Position numbers and translations under genes: made by a program. The notes under the pieces are model-generated. The model saw only the letters and a program-made list of their open reading frames with translations, had not been told where the DNA came from and did no database searches. From assembly GCA_963827905.1 (NCBI GenBank), contig CAWHCB010000003.1:1-64000 (forward strand): a stretch of 64,000 nt of DNA, in the 5' to 3' direction. This stretch comes from JACXTP01 sp963827905. Its GTDB lineage: Archaea > Thermoplasmatota > Thermoplasmata > Methanomassiliicoccales > UBA472. Positions 27,835-37,226 of this stretch are shown piece after piece (within the stretch, counting starts at the first letter, position 1; each line of letters begins with the position of its first letter).

Positions 27835-30800
27835 ATGTACCTGAAGCAGATCGAAGTGGAGAACTTCAAGTCCTTCGGCAAGCGGATGACGATCCCCATG
27901 CTGAACGGCTTCACCGCCGTCACTGGCCCGAACGGCTCTGGCAAGTCCAACATCTCTGACGCCATCCTTTTCGTCCTCGGCCCGAAGAGTTCCAAGGCCA
28001 TCCGCGCCGGTCGGCTCACCGACCTTATTTTCAACGGCGGACCGTCCAAGCAACCGTCCTCCTATACCAAGGTCTCCCTGGTGTTCGACAACAAGGACCG
28101 TCTCATCCCCATCGACGACGACATCGTCAGGCTCACCAGGCATGTCAAGCTCTCTGAGAGCGAGACCGGTTACAACTCATATTTCTACGTGAACGACAGG
28201 AAGTCGTCCCTTAACGAGTTCGATTATCTGTTGGCCTCGGCAAGGATCAGCGCCGACGGCTACAACCTAGTGCAACAGGGCGACGTCACCCGCATCGTGG
28301 AGATGTCGCCATTGGAACGACGCAGATTGATGGACGACATCTCTGGCATCAGCAAGTTCGATGAGGACATCGTCAAGGCCGAGGGCGAGCGCAAGGGCGC
28401 CGAGGAGAACATGGACCGCATCGGCATCATCATGAACGAGCTGGAGAAGCAACTGCATCAGCTGGAGCTGGAGAAGGCGGCGGCGTTGCGCTTCATGGAG
28501 GCGAGGGACCGTCTCGCCCTGTCCAGGTCACGCATGGCGCACAAGAAGAAGGAGGCGGCGGAGTCCGAGGTCAACGCCACCCGCGCCCAGATCGATGCCT
28601 ATAACAAGGACATGGAGGCCTTGCGCCTGCGTAAGGCCGAGATCGGCAGGGCCATCGCCGACGCCGAAAGAAGGATAATCGAGCTGGAGGCCCAGATCAC
28701 CGAGAAGGGCGGCCAGGAGTTCAAGGACCTGAAGGAGCGCATGGACGCCGCCAAGATCGAGATCGCCAGGGCGACCGACGCGGCCCAACGCTCGGACGAG
28801 GAGGGCAAGGAGCTGCAGGAGACGCTGCGCCACCACCGTGAGGAGCGCAACAAGCTCCAGCACGAGGTCCGCTCCATCGATGACAAGCACAAGGTCACGG
28901 AGGAGACCCTGCTGGACAAGCAACGCCTTCTCGAAGAGAGGCGCAAGCAGCAGGCGGAGGTGCAGTCCAAGATATCCGCCTCCGACTCCGAGCTGTCCGC
29001 CCTGGAGAGGCGGTTGCTCGATCTGGACGCCCAGGTCAGCGAGGGCGAGGAGAAGGTCCACTCCCTCACCATGGACAAGGACCGCCAGGAGGACCGGCTG
29101 AACCGTCTCAAGGCCGAGCTGGCCGAGAACGAGGAGAGCAAGGGCAACCTGGAGTTCCAGATCAAGGACGCGGAGTGGCGCCTGCGCGAGATCCAGAAGA
29201 CGGAAAAAAGCTCCACGGGCGAGCTCAGCGCCTTGCAGACCCAGTTCTTCGCCAAGCGTTCGCAGGAGGCGAAGATGGCCGCACAGCTGGACGAGCTGGA
29301 GCAGGCCATCAAGACCCTCACCCGGGAATACAATCACATCTCCGCGGAGAAGGAGGCGGTGGAGAACCTCGCCAAGGGCTACAACCGCGCCGTCCGTTCC
29401 CTGTTGGAGGCGAGGGACAAGCACGAGATCAGAGGCATCCATGGCACCGTGGCCGAGCTGGCCAAGGTCGACCCCCAGTACGACATCGCCCTCAACGTCG
29501 CCGCCGGCGCGCGGATGCAGTCGGTCATCGTGGACGATGACGATGTGGCCTCCGAGGCCATCCAGTTCCTGAAGCGGAACAACCTGGGCCGCGCCACCTT
29601 CCTACCTCTCAACAAGATGCTGGACGGCAAACCGCGGGGCAAGGCCCAGCTTGTCGTCAAGGAGGCGGTCGGATACGCCATCGACCTCATCGACTTCGAG
29701 GAACGCTACCGTCCCGCCTTCTGGTACGTTTTCGGCGACACCGTGGTGGTCCAGGACCTGGCCAAGGCCCGAAAGCTGATGGGCGGGGTTCGCCTGGTGA
29801 CCGCGGGCGGCGAGCTCATCGAGGCCTCCGGGGCCATGGTGGGCGGCACGCTGGACACCAACACCCCCAAGTTCGGCCAGAGCTCGAAGGGCAAGCTGGA
29901 GGAGATCGCCGAGGAGCTGCGCAAGAGCGTGGAGCACTCGGAGAAGCTGACCGCCCAGCTCAAGGCGCTGCGTCTGGAGCTGCAACAGGTGGAGTCCCGC
30001 ATGCGCGAGCTCAGCGGCTCGGAGAGCAACAACGAGATCAAGATCAGCGGCCTGGAGGCCACCTTGAAGGACCTGAAGGGCCGGATGGCCAAGGGACGCG
30101 AGGAGGCGACGACCAAGGCCAAGGAATCGGAGGAGCTGCGTCTGGCCATCGAGAGGTTGTCCAAGGAGGTCGCTTCCGCCGCATCCAAGGTGGAGCAGAC
30201 CAAATCTCAACGTGAGCAGGCCCGGCAGAGGCAGATGGAGATCGCCCCCAAGGACCTCACCGCCAAGCTGCGCGCGTTGCAGTCCGAGGTGGTGGAGCTC
30301 ACCGCCTCGGTGGCGGAGCTGAACTCCGAGAAGGCCACCGGCAAGACCCAGATGGACCTGCTCCGCAAACGCCTGGAGGAGATGGACCAGTTCGAGGCCG
30401 GTTCCAAGGAGAAGTCGGTCAAGCTGCGCTCCGAGGGCGAGGAGGCCCGGGCCAAGGAGGCCAAGCTCCGCGTGGAGCTCAACGGCATGAGGCGCATCGA
30501 GGACTCCATGGGCAAGGAGATGAACGACCTCCGCCTCAAGAAGGAGGCCTCGTTCAAGGAACGGACCCAGTTGGAGTCCGACCGGGACAAGGTCCAGACC
30601 AAGGCCGAGACCTCACAGGACTTCGTCATCACGCTCAACACCAAGCTCGCCACCGCCATGGAGCGCATCAAGGAGTGCGACGTCGAGATCGAGCAGATCA
30701 AGGTGCCGGTCACCTACCCTCTGCCCCCCATGGACGAGATCAAGGCGGAGATCAACCGCTGCGAGTCCACCCTGGCCAACATGGGCGCCGTCAACCTGCG

Positions 30801-31434
30801 TTCCATAGAGGACTACGAGGACAAGTTCGCCCGGCATGTGGAGCTGCGCAACGAGATCAAACGCCTGGACGACCAGAAGAACGACCTCATCAAGCTCACC
30901 AACGAGCTGAACGAGAAGAAGAAGGTCGCCCTGCTCAAGGTGTTCGACGCGGTCAACGAGAACTTCCGCACCGTCTACGCCGAGCTTTCGCAGGGAGGCG
31001 AGGCCGAGCTGCTGCTGGAGAACCCGGAGCGGCCGTTCGAGGGCGGGCTGGTCATGAAGTGCAGGCCCAGGCACGGCAAGGTGCTGCGGCTGGAGGCGCT
31101 AAGCGGAGGGGAGAAGTCGCTGGCAGCGCTGAGCTTCATCTTCGCCATGCAGGAATGGCAGCCATCGCCCTTCTATCTGCTGGACGAGGTGGACATGTTC
31201 CTGGACGCGGTCAACGCCGACATGGTGGCCCAGCGCGTCAAGAAGAGCTCCCACACCGCCCAGTTCGTCATGATCTCGTTGAGGAAGGTCACCCTGAACA
31301 AGGCGGACCACATCATCGGGGTGACGAAGCCAGAGGGCGGGATCAGCAATGTCATAATGAAGCCCGACATGGGCGATATCAAGGACCTCCAGGACGACCT
31401 TAAGGTGCTGGAGGAGAAGGGGGATGGGGTATAA
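27835..31434 (+). CDS. smc: SMC, chromosome condensation and segregation ATPase
   Basis: SMC dimers form the ring of the condensin-like complex with ScpA and ScpB. ATG 27835 (MYLKQIEVENFKSFGKRMTI), preceded by GGAGG, is chosen over an upstream frame extension. Walker A TGPNGSGKSNISDAILFVLG lies near residues 30-50. A coiled coil runs to about 490. The hinge spans about 500-680 (IHGTVAELAKVDPQYDIALN, VGGTLDTNTPKFGQSSKG), and a second coiled coil runs to about 1010. The C-terminal head has EALSGGEKSLAALSFIFAMQ (signature) and YLLDEVDMFLDAVNADMVAQ (Walker B). The length of 1199 aa is normal. It is one of the longest unbroken frames here. scpA starts on its last stop base. Confidence 0.97.
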   Translation: MYLKQIEVENFKSFGKRMTIPMLNGFTAVTGPNGSGKSNISDAILFVLGPKSSKAIRAGRLTDLIFNGGPSKQPSSYTKVSLVFDNKDRLIPIDDDIVRLTRHVKLSESETGYNSYFYVNDRKSSLNEFDYLLASARISADGYNLVQQGDVTRIVEMSPLERRRLMDDISGISKFDEDIVKAEGERKGAEENMDRIGIIMNELEKQLHQLELEKAAALRFMEARDRLALSRSRMAHKKKEAAESEVNATRAQIDAYNKDMEALRLRKAEIGRAIADAERRIIELEAQITEKGGQEFKDLKERMDAAKIEIARATDAAQRSDEEGKELQETLRHHREERNKLQHEVRSIDDKHKVTEETLLDKQRLLEERRKQQAEVQSKISASDSELSALERRLLDLDAQVSEGEEKVHSLTMDKDRQEDRLNRLKAELAENEESKGNLEFQIKDAEWRLREIQKTEKSSTGELSALQTQFFAKRSQEAKMAAQLDELEQAIKTLTREYNHISAEKEAVENLAKGYNRAVRSLLEARDKHEIRGIHGTVAELAKVDPQYDIALNVAAGARMQSVIVDDDDVASEAIQFLKRNNLGRATFLPLNKMLDGKPRGKAQLVVKEAVGYAIDLIDFEERYRPAFWYVFGDTVVVQDLAKARKLMGGVRLVTAGGELIEASGAMVGGTLDTNTPKFGQSSKGKLEEIAEELRKSVEHSEKLTAQLKALRLELQQVESRMRELSGSESNNEIKISGLEATLKDLKGRMAKGREEATTKAKESEELRLAIERLSKEVASAASKVEQTKSQREQARQRQMEIAPKDLTAKLRALQSEVVELTASVAELNSEKATGKTQMDLLRKRLEEMDQFEAGSKEKSVKLRSEGEEARAKEAKLRVELNGMRRIEDSMGKEMNDLRLKKEASFKERTQLESDRDKVQTKAETSQDFVITLNTKLATAMERIKECDVEIEQIKVPVTYPLPPMDEIKAEINRCESTLANMGAVNLRSIEDYEDKFARHVELRNEIKRLDDQKNDLIKLTNELNEKKKVALLKVFDAVNENFRTVYAELSQGGEAELLLENPERPFEGGLVMKCRPRHGKVLRLEALSGGEKSLAALSFIFAMQEWQPSPFYLLDEVDMFLDAVNADMVAQRVKKSSHTAQFVMISLRKVTLNKADHIIGVTKPEGGISNVIMKPDMGDIKDLQDDLKVLEEKGDGV

Positions 31435-32342
31435 TGGAGACCAACGCAGAGGCCATCTACGGCCATTTGCTGTTCCACCGCGCCATCATCGACGAGGGGG
31501 ACCGCAGCGAGAAGATCGAACGCTACATGGAACTGCTCAAGCAGGCCGAGGCGGGGGAGGGCATAGCCCCCCTCGACCCAGTGGATAGGGCGGTGCAGCT
31601 GGTGTTCCAGCTGGTCCTCTCCAACAACTTCGACCCTTGGGACGTGAACCTCATGGAGTTCGTCCGCATGTACACCAAGAAGATGCACGCCGACGAGGTG
31701 AACTTCATCGTGGCAGGCAAGCTGGTGCACATGGCCTGGAGCATCCTGCGCATGCAGAGCCAAGAGGTGCTGCTGCTGCACGAGCGCCCCGAGCAGTTCG
31801 AGCTGATCTGCGCCGACTGGGACCTGGAGGGCGAGGGCCACTCCGAGGAACCGTTCCATTCCGATATCGTCACCGACGTCCCGGACGGGGTGGAGCTGGC
31901 CGAGGCGGTACGCCACCACACGAGCCGACCGGTCTCGTTGGTCGAGCTCTTGGACGCGTTCGACGAGGCCAAGCGCGAGGTCGAGGTGCAACTGGCCCGG
32001 CAGAAGGCCCGGGATGTGCTCAAGGCAGCGCAGGAACGCTTCGACGGCAAGGCCCACTCCGAGGACCTGGAGAAGGACGTGGAGATGACCTGGGACCGCA
32101 TCCTCCGATGCGGCAACGGGCCGATCGCGCTCGAGGACATCATTGAAGGCGGCAAGGAGGACGCGGTCACGGTCGTGGTCTCATTGCTGTTCCTGTCCCG
32201 GGCGGGCAAGATCGCCCTGTGGCAGGACGAACTGCCCTATGGCCAGGTATTCCTGGAGATCAAGATCCCGTGGGACATCGGCACCCTTGAGGAAAGGCCA
32301 GCGCCGCTGGTGCCCGCCCCTGAGAAGAGAGCGGTGATCTGA
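31434..32342 (+). CDS. scpA: ScpA, kleisin subunit of the SMC complex
   Basis: ScpA bridges the SMC heads. The 302-aa protein has DPVDRAVQLVFQLVLSNNFD, PWDVNLMEFVRMYTKKMHAD, FIVAGKLVHMAWSILRMQSQ, a charged middle part and a C-terminal winged helix with ITVVVSLLFLSRAGKI-like sequence (actual VTVVVSLLFLSRAGKIALWQ) and IKIPWD. The order (NFDPWDVNL near the start, an L-R-x-x-S helix, a closing wHTH) is typical of kleisin-gamma. The start overlaps the smc stop (TAATG), indicating translational coupling, and scpB follows with one base between. Confidence 0.94.
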   Translation: METNAEAIYGHLLFHRAIIDEGDRSEKIERYMELLKQAEAGEGIAPLDPVDRAVQLVFQLVLSNNFDPWDVNLMEFVRMYTKKMHADEVNFIVAGKLVHMAWSILRMQSQEVLLLHERPEQFELICADWDLEGEGHSEEPFHSDIVTDVPDGVELAEAVRHHTSRPVSLVELLDAFDEAKREVEVQLARQKARDVLKAAQERFDGKAHSEDLEKDVEMTWDRILRCGNGPIALEDIIEGGKEDAVTVVVSLLFLSRAGKIALWQDELPYGQVFLEIKIPWDIGTLEERPAPLVPAPEKRAVI

Positions 32343-32343
32343 G

Positions 32344-32841
32344 TTGGAATCGGAGCGAGCAGTGGAGGCGGTGCTGTTCTCTTCCGGCCGGCCGATGAAG
32401 GCCTCGGAACTATGCGAGGCCACCGGACTCGGCCCTGACACCGTAAGGAGGGCGCTGAAGAAGTTGGAGGAGGAGTACGACCAGAGAGGCTCCGCCATCC
32501 AGGTGGTCAAGATCGGCCTGAAGTACTCCATGCAGCTCCGTCCGGAGGCGGCGCGCTATTCCACCACCTTCGCGGAGAAGGAGCTGCCCGACAAGGTCCT
32601 CCGCCTGGCAGCCATCATAGCCTACAACCAGCCCATACTGCAGAGCGAACTGGCCAAGCTCATGGGGTCTGATGTTTACGACGAGGTGCGCACCCTGCGC
32701 CACGCCGGTCTCGTCACCGGCAAGAGGCAAGGGCAGACGTTGTTGCTGTCCACGACGCAGAAGTTCTCCGAGTACTTCGGCATCGGCAGCAACCGAAAAG
32801 AGGACATCAAGAGGTGGTTGGAATCACAGTCAAAGAAGTAG
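32344..32841 (+). CDS. scpB: ScpB, winged-helix subunit of the SMC complex, TTG start
   Basis: ScpB binds the middle of ScpA. The 165-aa protein holds two winged-helix units: ERAVEAVLFSSGRPMKASEL with LKKLEEEYDQRGSAIQVVKI, then LRLAAIIAYNQPILQSELAK, the P-x-x-x-x-E-L block of the family, and LVTGKRQGQTLLLSTTQKFS. The TTG start at 32344 comes one base after the scpA stop. The tail IKRWLESQSKK is basic. The next small gene starts with a GTG that overlaps the TAG stop codon. Confidence 0.93.
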   Translation: MESERAVEAVLFSSGRPMKASELCEATGLGPDTVRRALKKLEEEYDQRGSAIQVVKIGLKYSMQLRPEAARYSTTFAEKELPDKVLRLAAIIAYNQPILQSELAKLMGSDVYDEVRTLRHAGLVTGKRQGQTLLLSTTQKFSEYFGIGSNRKEDIKRWLESQSKK

Positions 32842-33038
32842 TGAGAGTGAAGGAAGATCAGAAGACTACCATCGGGCGCATACCTATCATGGTCTCCGAG
32901 ACGAGGCGTTTGCCTGGCTCCGACCCCTGCGTCACCATCACGGAGCTGAGCGTGGAGCGGAGGGAGGAGGACGCCCCGCCCCTGCGCACCTGGTCCGGAT
33001 ACCCCTTCGTATCTCTGAAGGGCTCGCACGGCAAGTGA
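32841..33038 (+). CDS. Small conserved-looking hypothetical protein, 65 aa
   Basis: A frame opens at GTG 32841, overlapping the scpB stop by one base, and runs to TGA 33038. It encodes KEDQKTTIGRIPIMVSETRR, then DPCVTITELSVERREE and a tail rich in Pro, Trp and Ser. Nearly every third codon position is G or C, as in the real genes around it, and the overlap suggests coupling to the SMC operon. I recognise no domain. A single Cys and no membrane segment are present. The 140 bases after it hold the promoter of the Sm-like gene and no other evident gene. Confidence 0.5.
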   Translation: MRVKEDQKTTIGRIPIMVSETRRLPGSDPCVTITELSVERREEDAPPLRTWSGYPFVSLKGSHGK

Positions 33039-33131
33039 TGGTCCCAAGGCCTCGACCGTCCACGGTGCTAGATGGACGGATACGACTGGCCGGCCTTGGA
33101 ACGGCCATGGGTGGGCATGCCCTCATAGAAA

Positions 33132-33141
33132 ACCTTTATAT
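33132..33141 (+). promoter_or_regulatory. TATA box of the Sm-like gene
   Basis: ACCTTTATAT is centred about 38 bases before ATG 33176, predicting a leader of about 12 bases. Confidence 0.45.
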
Positions 33142-33175
33142 CCAGCGGTCCTAATGCGTCAAAGTAGTGGTCTTA

Positions 33176-33391
33176 ATGGTCATGCCCCTTGCGCTGCTCG
33201 AGAAATCCATGAACAAGAACATCTCCCTCCTGCTGAAGGACAACCGTACGCTAGAGGGCAAGCTTACCGGATACGACGAGTACATGAACATGGTCTTGGA
33301 GGAGACCGAGGAGCGCACCTCTGAACAGACCAGGCGCCTGGGCGTCGTCATCCTCCGGGGCAACAACGTGGTGAGCATCTCACCCCTCTGA
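33176..33391 (+). CDS. Sm-like archaeal protein (Lsm)
   Basis: The 71-aa protein forms RNA-binding rings. MPLALLEKSMNKNISLLLKD is the N-terminal helix and Sm1 start. RTLEGKLTGYDEYMNMVLEE has the Sm1 G-x-L-x-G-Y-D-x-x-M-N-M-V-L signature. RLGVVILRGNNVVSISPL is the Sm2 motif with I-L-R-G-N-N. The in-frame ATGs at 33176 and 33182 are both possible; a GTG at 33167 is less likely. It is intact and has its own promoter. No ribosomal protein gene follows, although many archaeal lsm genes sit beside rpl37e. Confidence 0.93.
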   Translation: MVMPLALLEKSMNKNISLLLKDNRTLEGKLTGYDEYMNMVLEETEERTSEQTRRLGVVILRGNNVVSISPL

Positions 33392-33421
33392 AATCCGTTC
33401 CTGTTACTGGTGAAATAACGG

Positions 33422-34388
33422 ATGAAGGCGGTAATTCTTGCAGGCGGCCTAGGCACGCGCCTAAGGCCACTCACCTACCGAACACCAAAACCCCTCGTAC
33501 CTCTGGTGGGAAAGCCATTGGTGCGCCACATCATCGATTCCCTGCCCTCCCGCGTGGACACGGTGGTGCTGGCCGTCTCCTACATGAGGGAGGCGTTGGA
33601 GGATTACTTCCGGGTGAACGACTGCGGCCGCAAGGTCATCCTGGTCAATGAGACCCAACCGCTCGGGACCGGGGGGGCCCTGAAGAACGTCGAGGAGCAT
33701 CTCGACGAGACCTTCATGGCCTTCAATGGCGACGTGATCTGCTCGCTGGACCTCAATGCCATGCTGCGTCGGCACCGCCAGGGGGGCGGCATCGGCACGT
33801 TGGCGTTGTGGGAGGTGGAGGACCCAAGCCCCTTCGGCGTGGTGGCCCTCGACCCGACCGGGCGGATAACCCGTTTCCAGGAGAAGCCAAGCTCGGGCGG
33901 AGGCGGTATCGAACCTGATCAACGCGGGTACCTACATCTTCGAACCGGAGATACTGGACCACATCGGCCCAGGGGTGGTGTCGCTGGAACGCGAGGTGTT
34001 CCCCAAGGTCCTGGTGGACGGGCTGTTCGGGCACGAGTTCGAGGGTTACTGGGTGGACTGCGGGACGAGGGAGAGCTACCTCAAGGCCCAGGAGACCATC
34101 ATGCGGTTCCAAGGGGACAAGGTCTTCGACCTCGAGCTCCGCGGCAAGGTGGCGATGGAAGGGCCCTATCATCTGGACGGTGCCTATCTGGAGGACTGCC
34201 AGGTCGGTCCCAACGTCTATGTCTATCCCGGGGCCGAGATCATGTCTGGTGCCTTGGTGAGCAACAGCGCCATCATGGCCGGGGCCCGCGTGTCGCCCGG
34301 AGCCCAGGTGAGGGACTCCCTCATCGGTCCAGGGCAAGTGGTGCCCCAGGGCACGTCGGTCATAGGACAGATCATAGCGGAAAGATGA
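33422..34388 (+). CDS. Sugar-1-phosphate nucleotidyltransferase with beta-helix tail, one frameshift
   Basis: The enzyme activates a sugar 1-phosphate with NTP. MKAVILAGGLGTRLRPLTYR, TPKPLVPLVGKPLVRHIID and LVNETQPLGTGGALKNVEEH give the nucleotide loop, and FMAFNGDVICSLDLNAML gives the metal-binding Asp. One indel near 33905 leads to NLINAGTYIFEPEILDHIG and GYWVDCGTRESYLKAQETI. The last 80 residues are hexapeptide-like (VGPNVYVYPGAEIMSGALVS). This matches archaeal GDP-mannose or UDP/dTDP-sugar pyrophosphorylases; mannose 1-phosphate is the commonest annotation but cannot be proven by eye. It starts 30 bases after the Sm-like gene. Confidence 0.85.
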
Positions 34389-34475
34389 GTCCGTATCGAC
34401 CATTACCGGGCCCCGATTGTTAGTTATGTATATATCCCTGGAAATTTTCCGGTAGGCTATAGAGGTGGTGGGCCA

Positions 34476-36134
34476 CTGGCGGAGAAGCCTCAGCAAGGAT
34501 TCCAAATTTGGATCAACAGCCGTAACTTCCGGAACGGCTGGCTGGGCTTCGTCATCATTTTCTTCATCCTCTTCATCGTCCTGCCCACCATATGGATATT
34601 GAGCTACACCGTCACGGACTGGGACCTCATCCAGAAATACGTCTTCGACGACCCGGCCACGGTCCAGCTGATACAAGATGCCATAGTGGCCTCGTTCGAG
34701 ATCGCCGCCATCGTCGTCGTGATCGACATCATAACCGGCCTGCCCATGGCCTGGATCCTGGTGCGCAAGGAGTTCCGGGGCAAGCAGTTCCTGGATACCT
34801 TGATCGACATGCCCTTGGCCGTGCCCACCGCCGCCCTGGGGTTCTCCGCGGCCATATTCTGGGCCGTGTCCAAACCATCGGCGGAGGCCCCTTGGTTCGC
34901 CGTGGGCGAGATATCCAGCCCCTTCATCTTGGTGTTGCTGCTCCACGTCGTCTTCTCCTACCCCTACATGGTGCGCTCGTTGGCCGCCATCCTGGAGCAG
35001 ATCGACCAGACCTATGAGACGGCCGGCCAGACCCTGGGGGCGAGCAAGCTCACCGCGGCCCGCACCATCACCCTGCCCCTGTTCCGCGCCGGCCTGGTGA
35101 CCGGCATCATCCTGGCCATGGCGCGCAGCCTGAGCGAGACCGGCGGCACCATGATCGCGTTGGCCACCATGGCCAATTCCCAGAACTTCCAGACCGGGCC
35201 GACCCTCATCGGCACCCTCAAGGCGGGCCTCAACCTCAATCCCGACCTCGCCGCCCCCCTGGCCTTCATCAGCATCCTGTTGATCGCCCTCTCCTTGGTG
35301 CTCCTGGTGGCGCTCAAGCTGGTGGTCATGAAGGTAAGATTGCCCGCGGGCAAGGTCTGGCCCAAATGGGAGAAGATACTGTCCCGGGGCATCGCCCCCA
35401 AGTTGAAGGACGGTTTCAGCGGCGCCTTCCTCATCATCATCGTGCTCATACCTTCCTTCTTCATCTTCGCATATGTGTTCACCGCCACCGCCTCCCAGGG
35501 CGATTGGCAGACCTTCTGGGAGAGCCTGGCCAATTCCTTCATCATCGCCGGCGTGGTCACCTTGGTGGACATATTCCTCGGCATACCCCTGGCGCTGTAC
35601 ATCGCCCGCAACAAGAAGGGCCGGCTCCCTCAGTTCCTGGACGTGATGGTCAACATACCGTTGATCGTCCCCACGGCCGCTCTGGGGTACTCCCTCGGCA
35701 TCTTCTGGGGCGGGGCTCCGTTCATATCGGCCATCCCGTTCCTCCTGGTCATCTTCGCCCACATCGCCTTCACCTATCCCCTGGTGGTCAGGAACGTCGA
35801 GGGGGCGGTGGAGGAGGTCGACGCGGCCTATGAGGACACCGCCCGCACCCTGGGGGCGAGACGCCTCCAGACCTTCCGCAAGGTCCTCTTCCCGATGATC
35901 AAGGCCTCGGTCCTGGCCGGCGCTATAATGGCCTTCACCAGGAGCCTTGGCGAGACCGGCGCCACCATCGCGGTGGCGGGCACGTCCGTCAACACCGCCC
36001 CGGTCTATATCGTCGAGCTCATCAACAAGGAGCAGTTCTACATGGCGGCCTTGGCCTGCATCGTGCTGATCGTGGTCTCATTCGCCTTCATGATGGCGCT
36101 CAGGGTCATCACCAGGAAGAGGAGGGCAGGCTGA
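34476..36134 (+). CDS. ABC importer permease, two fused halves (Fe3+/thiamine/sulfate type)
   Basis: This membrane protein of about 550 aa contains two six-helix permease halves. Each half has an EAA-type loop that docks an ATPase: TYETAGQTLGASKLTAARTI and AYEDTARTLGARRLQTFRKV. The first helix, WLGFVIIFFILFIVLPTIWI, lies upstream of the first in-frame start codon at 34599 (TTG). The frame is open from above 34476, where GCCACTGGCGGAG looks like GCCATGGCGGAG with one base added. The real start is probably an ATG there (MAEKPQQGFQIWIN). Fused permeases of this kind serve Fe3+, thiamine or sulfate importers. No binding protein is in the window, so the substrate is open. The first ATPase gene overlaps its stop by one base. 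Confidence 0.85.
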   Translation: MAEKPQQGFQIWINSRNFRNGWLGFVIIFFILFIVLPTIWILSYTVTDWDLIQKYVFDDPATVQLIQDAIVASFEIAAIVVVIDIITGLPMAWILVRKEFRGKQFLDTLIDMPLAVPTAALGFSAAIFWAVSKPSAEAPWFAVGEISSPFILVLLLHVVFSYPYMVRSLAAILEQIDQTYETAGQTLGASKLTAARTITLPLFRAGLVTGIILAMARSLSETGGTMIALATMANSQNFQTGPTLIGTLKAGLNLNPDLAAPLAFISILLIALSLVLLVALKLVVMKVRLPAGKVWPKWEKILSRGIAPKLKDGFSGAFLIIIVLIPSFFIFAYVFTATASQGDWQTFWESLANSFIIAGVVTLVDIFLGIPLALYIARNKKGRLPQFLDVMVNIPLIVPTAALGYSLGIFWGGAPFISAIPFLLVIFAHIAFTYPLVVRNVEGAVEEVDAAYEDTARTLGARRLQTFRKVLFPMIKASVLAGAIMAFTRSLGETGATIAVAGTSVNTAPVYIVELINKEQFYMAALACIVLIVVSFAFMMALRVITRKRRAG

Positions 36135-37226
36135 TGCCGTCGATCACCATGGACCGGGTCAAGAAGTCCTACGGCGACATCCATGCCGCCGATGGTCTGG
36201 AGCTGGAGGTGCTCGATGGGGAGTACCTGTGCATCCTCGGCCCCACCGGGTCGGGCAAGACCACCATGCTGCGCCTGATCTGCGGCCTCACCCTCCCCGA
36301 TTCGGGAGCGGTCTTCCTTGATGGCAAGGACATCACCAGGTGGGAGCCGGAGGACCGGGGGGCGGTCATGCTTTCCCAGACCTACTCGCTCTTTCCGCAC
36401 ATGACCGTGGCCGAGAACGTGCTCTTCGGACCGGAGCTCAGGGGCATGCCCGATGAGGAACAGAAACATCTTCTGGCCGAAATGCTGGACATTGTCCGAC
36501 TCTCCTCTCGGGCCGACGCTCTGCCCAAGGAACTGAGCGGGGGCATGATGCAGCGCACCGCATTGGCCCGGGCCTTGGCCTCCGGCACCGAGATCCTCCT
36601 GCTGGACGAGCCTTTGCGCGCCTTGGACGCGCGATTGCGCATCAACCTCCGCCATGAGCTCCGTTCCTTGGCCAAAACGCTCGGGCTCACCACCATCCAC
36701 GTCACCCACGACCAGGAGGAGGCCTTGGTCATGGCCGACCGCATCGCCGTCCTGAGACAGGGGAGGATCGTGCAGGTGGGCACCCCGGGCGAGATATTCG
36801 ACAATCCCAACTCACCTTTCGTGGCCAATTTCGTGGGCCAATCCAATTTCTTCACCGGGAAGGTGGAGGCCAAGGCCGGGAACACCACGGTCCGCCTCCC
36901 CGATGGTCGGGAGCTGCATGCCCGCGCGTGCCAGTTCCCCATCGGGCAGGAGGTGGTGGTCGGCATCAAGGTGGGCAACACCGATATCAGCAAGGAGGAG
37001 GCCAGGCCCCCTGCAGGGAAGGATCGAAAGGATACTGTTCGAAGGCAAGTTCCTTTTCATCGACGTCCAAGTGCCAGGGGTGGGGCTGATCAGCTCCAAG
37101 GTGCCCTCCTGGAGGATGGGCAAGCTGGCGGTGGGGGACGATGTGAACGTGCGCTGGGCCTGGGAGAAGGCCACGGTGTTCCCGCTGCCCGAGAACGGGC
37201 TGACGGAGGAGCTGAGGGTGGACTGA
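36134..37226 (+). CDS. ABC importer ATPase 1, one frameshift
   Basis: The ATPase has Walker A CILGPTGSGKTTMLRLICGL, a Q-loop MLSQTYSLFPHMTVAENVLF, signature ELSGGMMQRTALARALASGT, Walker B EILLLDEPLRALDARLR and the switch His in HVTHDQEEALVMADRIAVL. The C-terminal TOBE-like part is reached only by a frame change near 37010, where one extra C in a C-run is likely. It then reads LQGRIERILFEGKFLFIDVQ and ends TEELRVD at TGA 37224-37226. Without this shift the frame would run falsely into the next gene. The next start ATG overlaps this stop (TGATG). Confidence 0.88.

Noticed and set aside
33753..35762. A 669-aa minus-strand protein across the nucleotidyltransferase and permease genes
   Set aside because: It is a GC-driven antisense frame full of Gly/Glu/His repeats without a fold; the plus-strand genes there have clear families.
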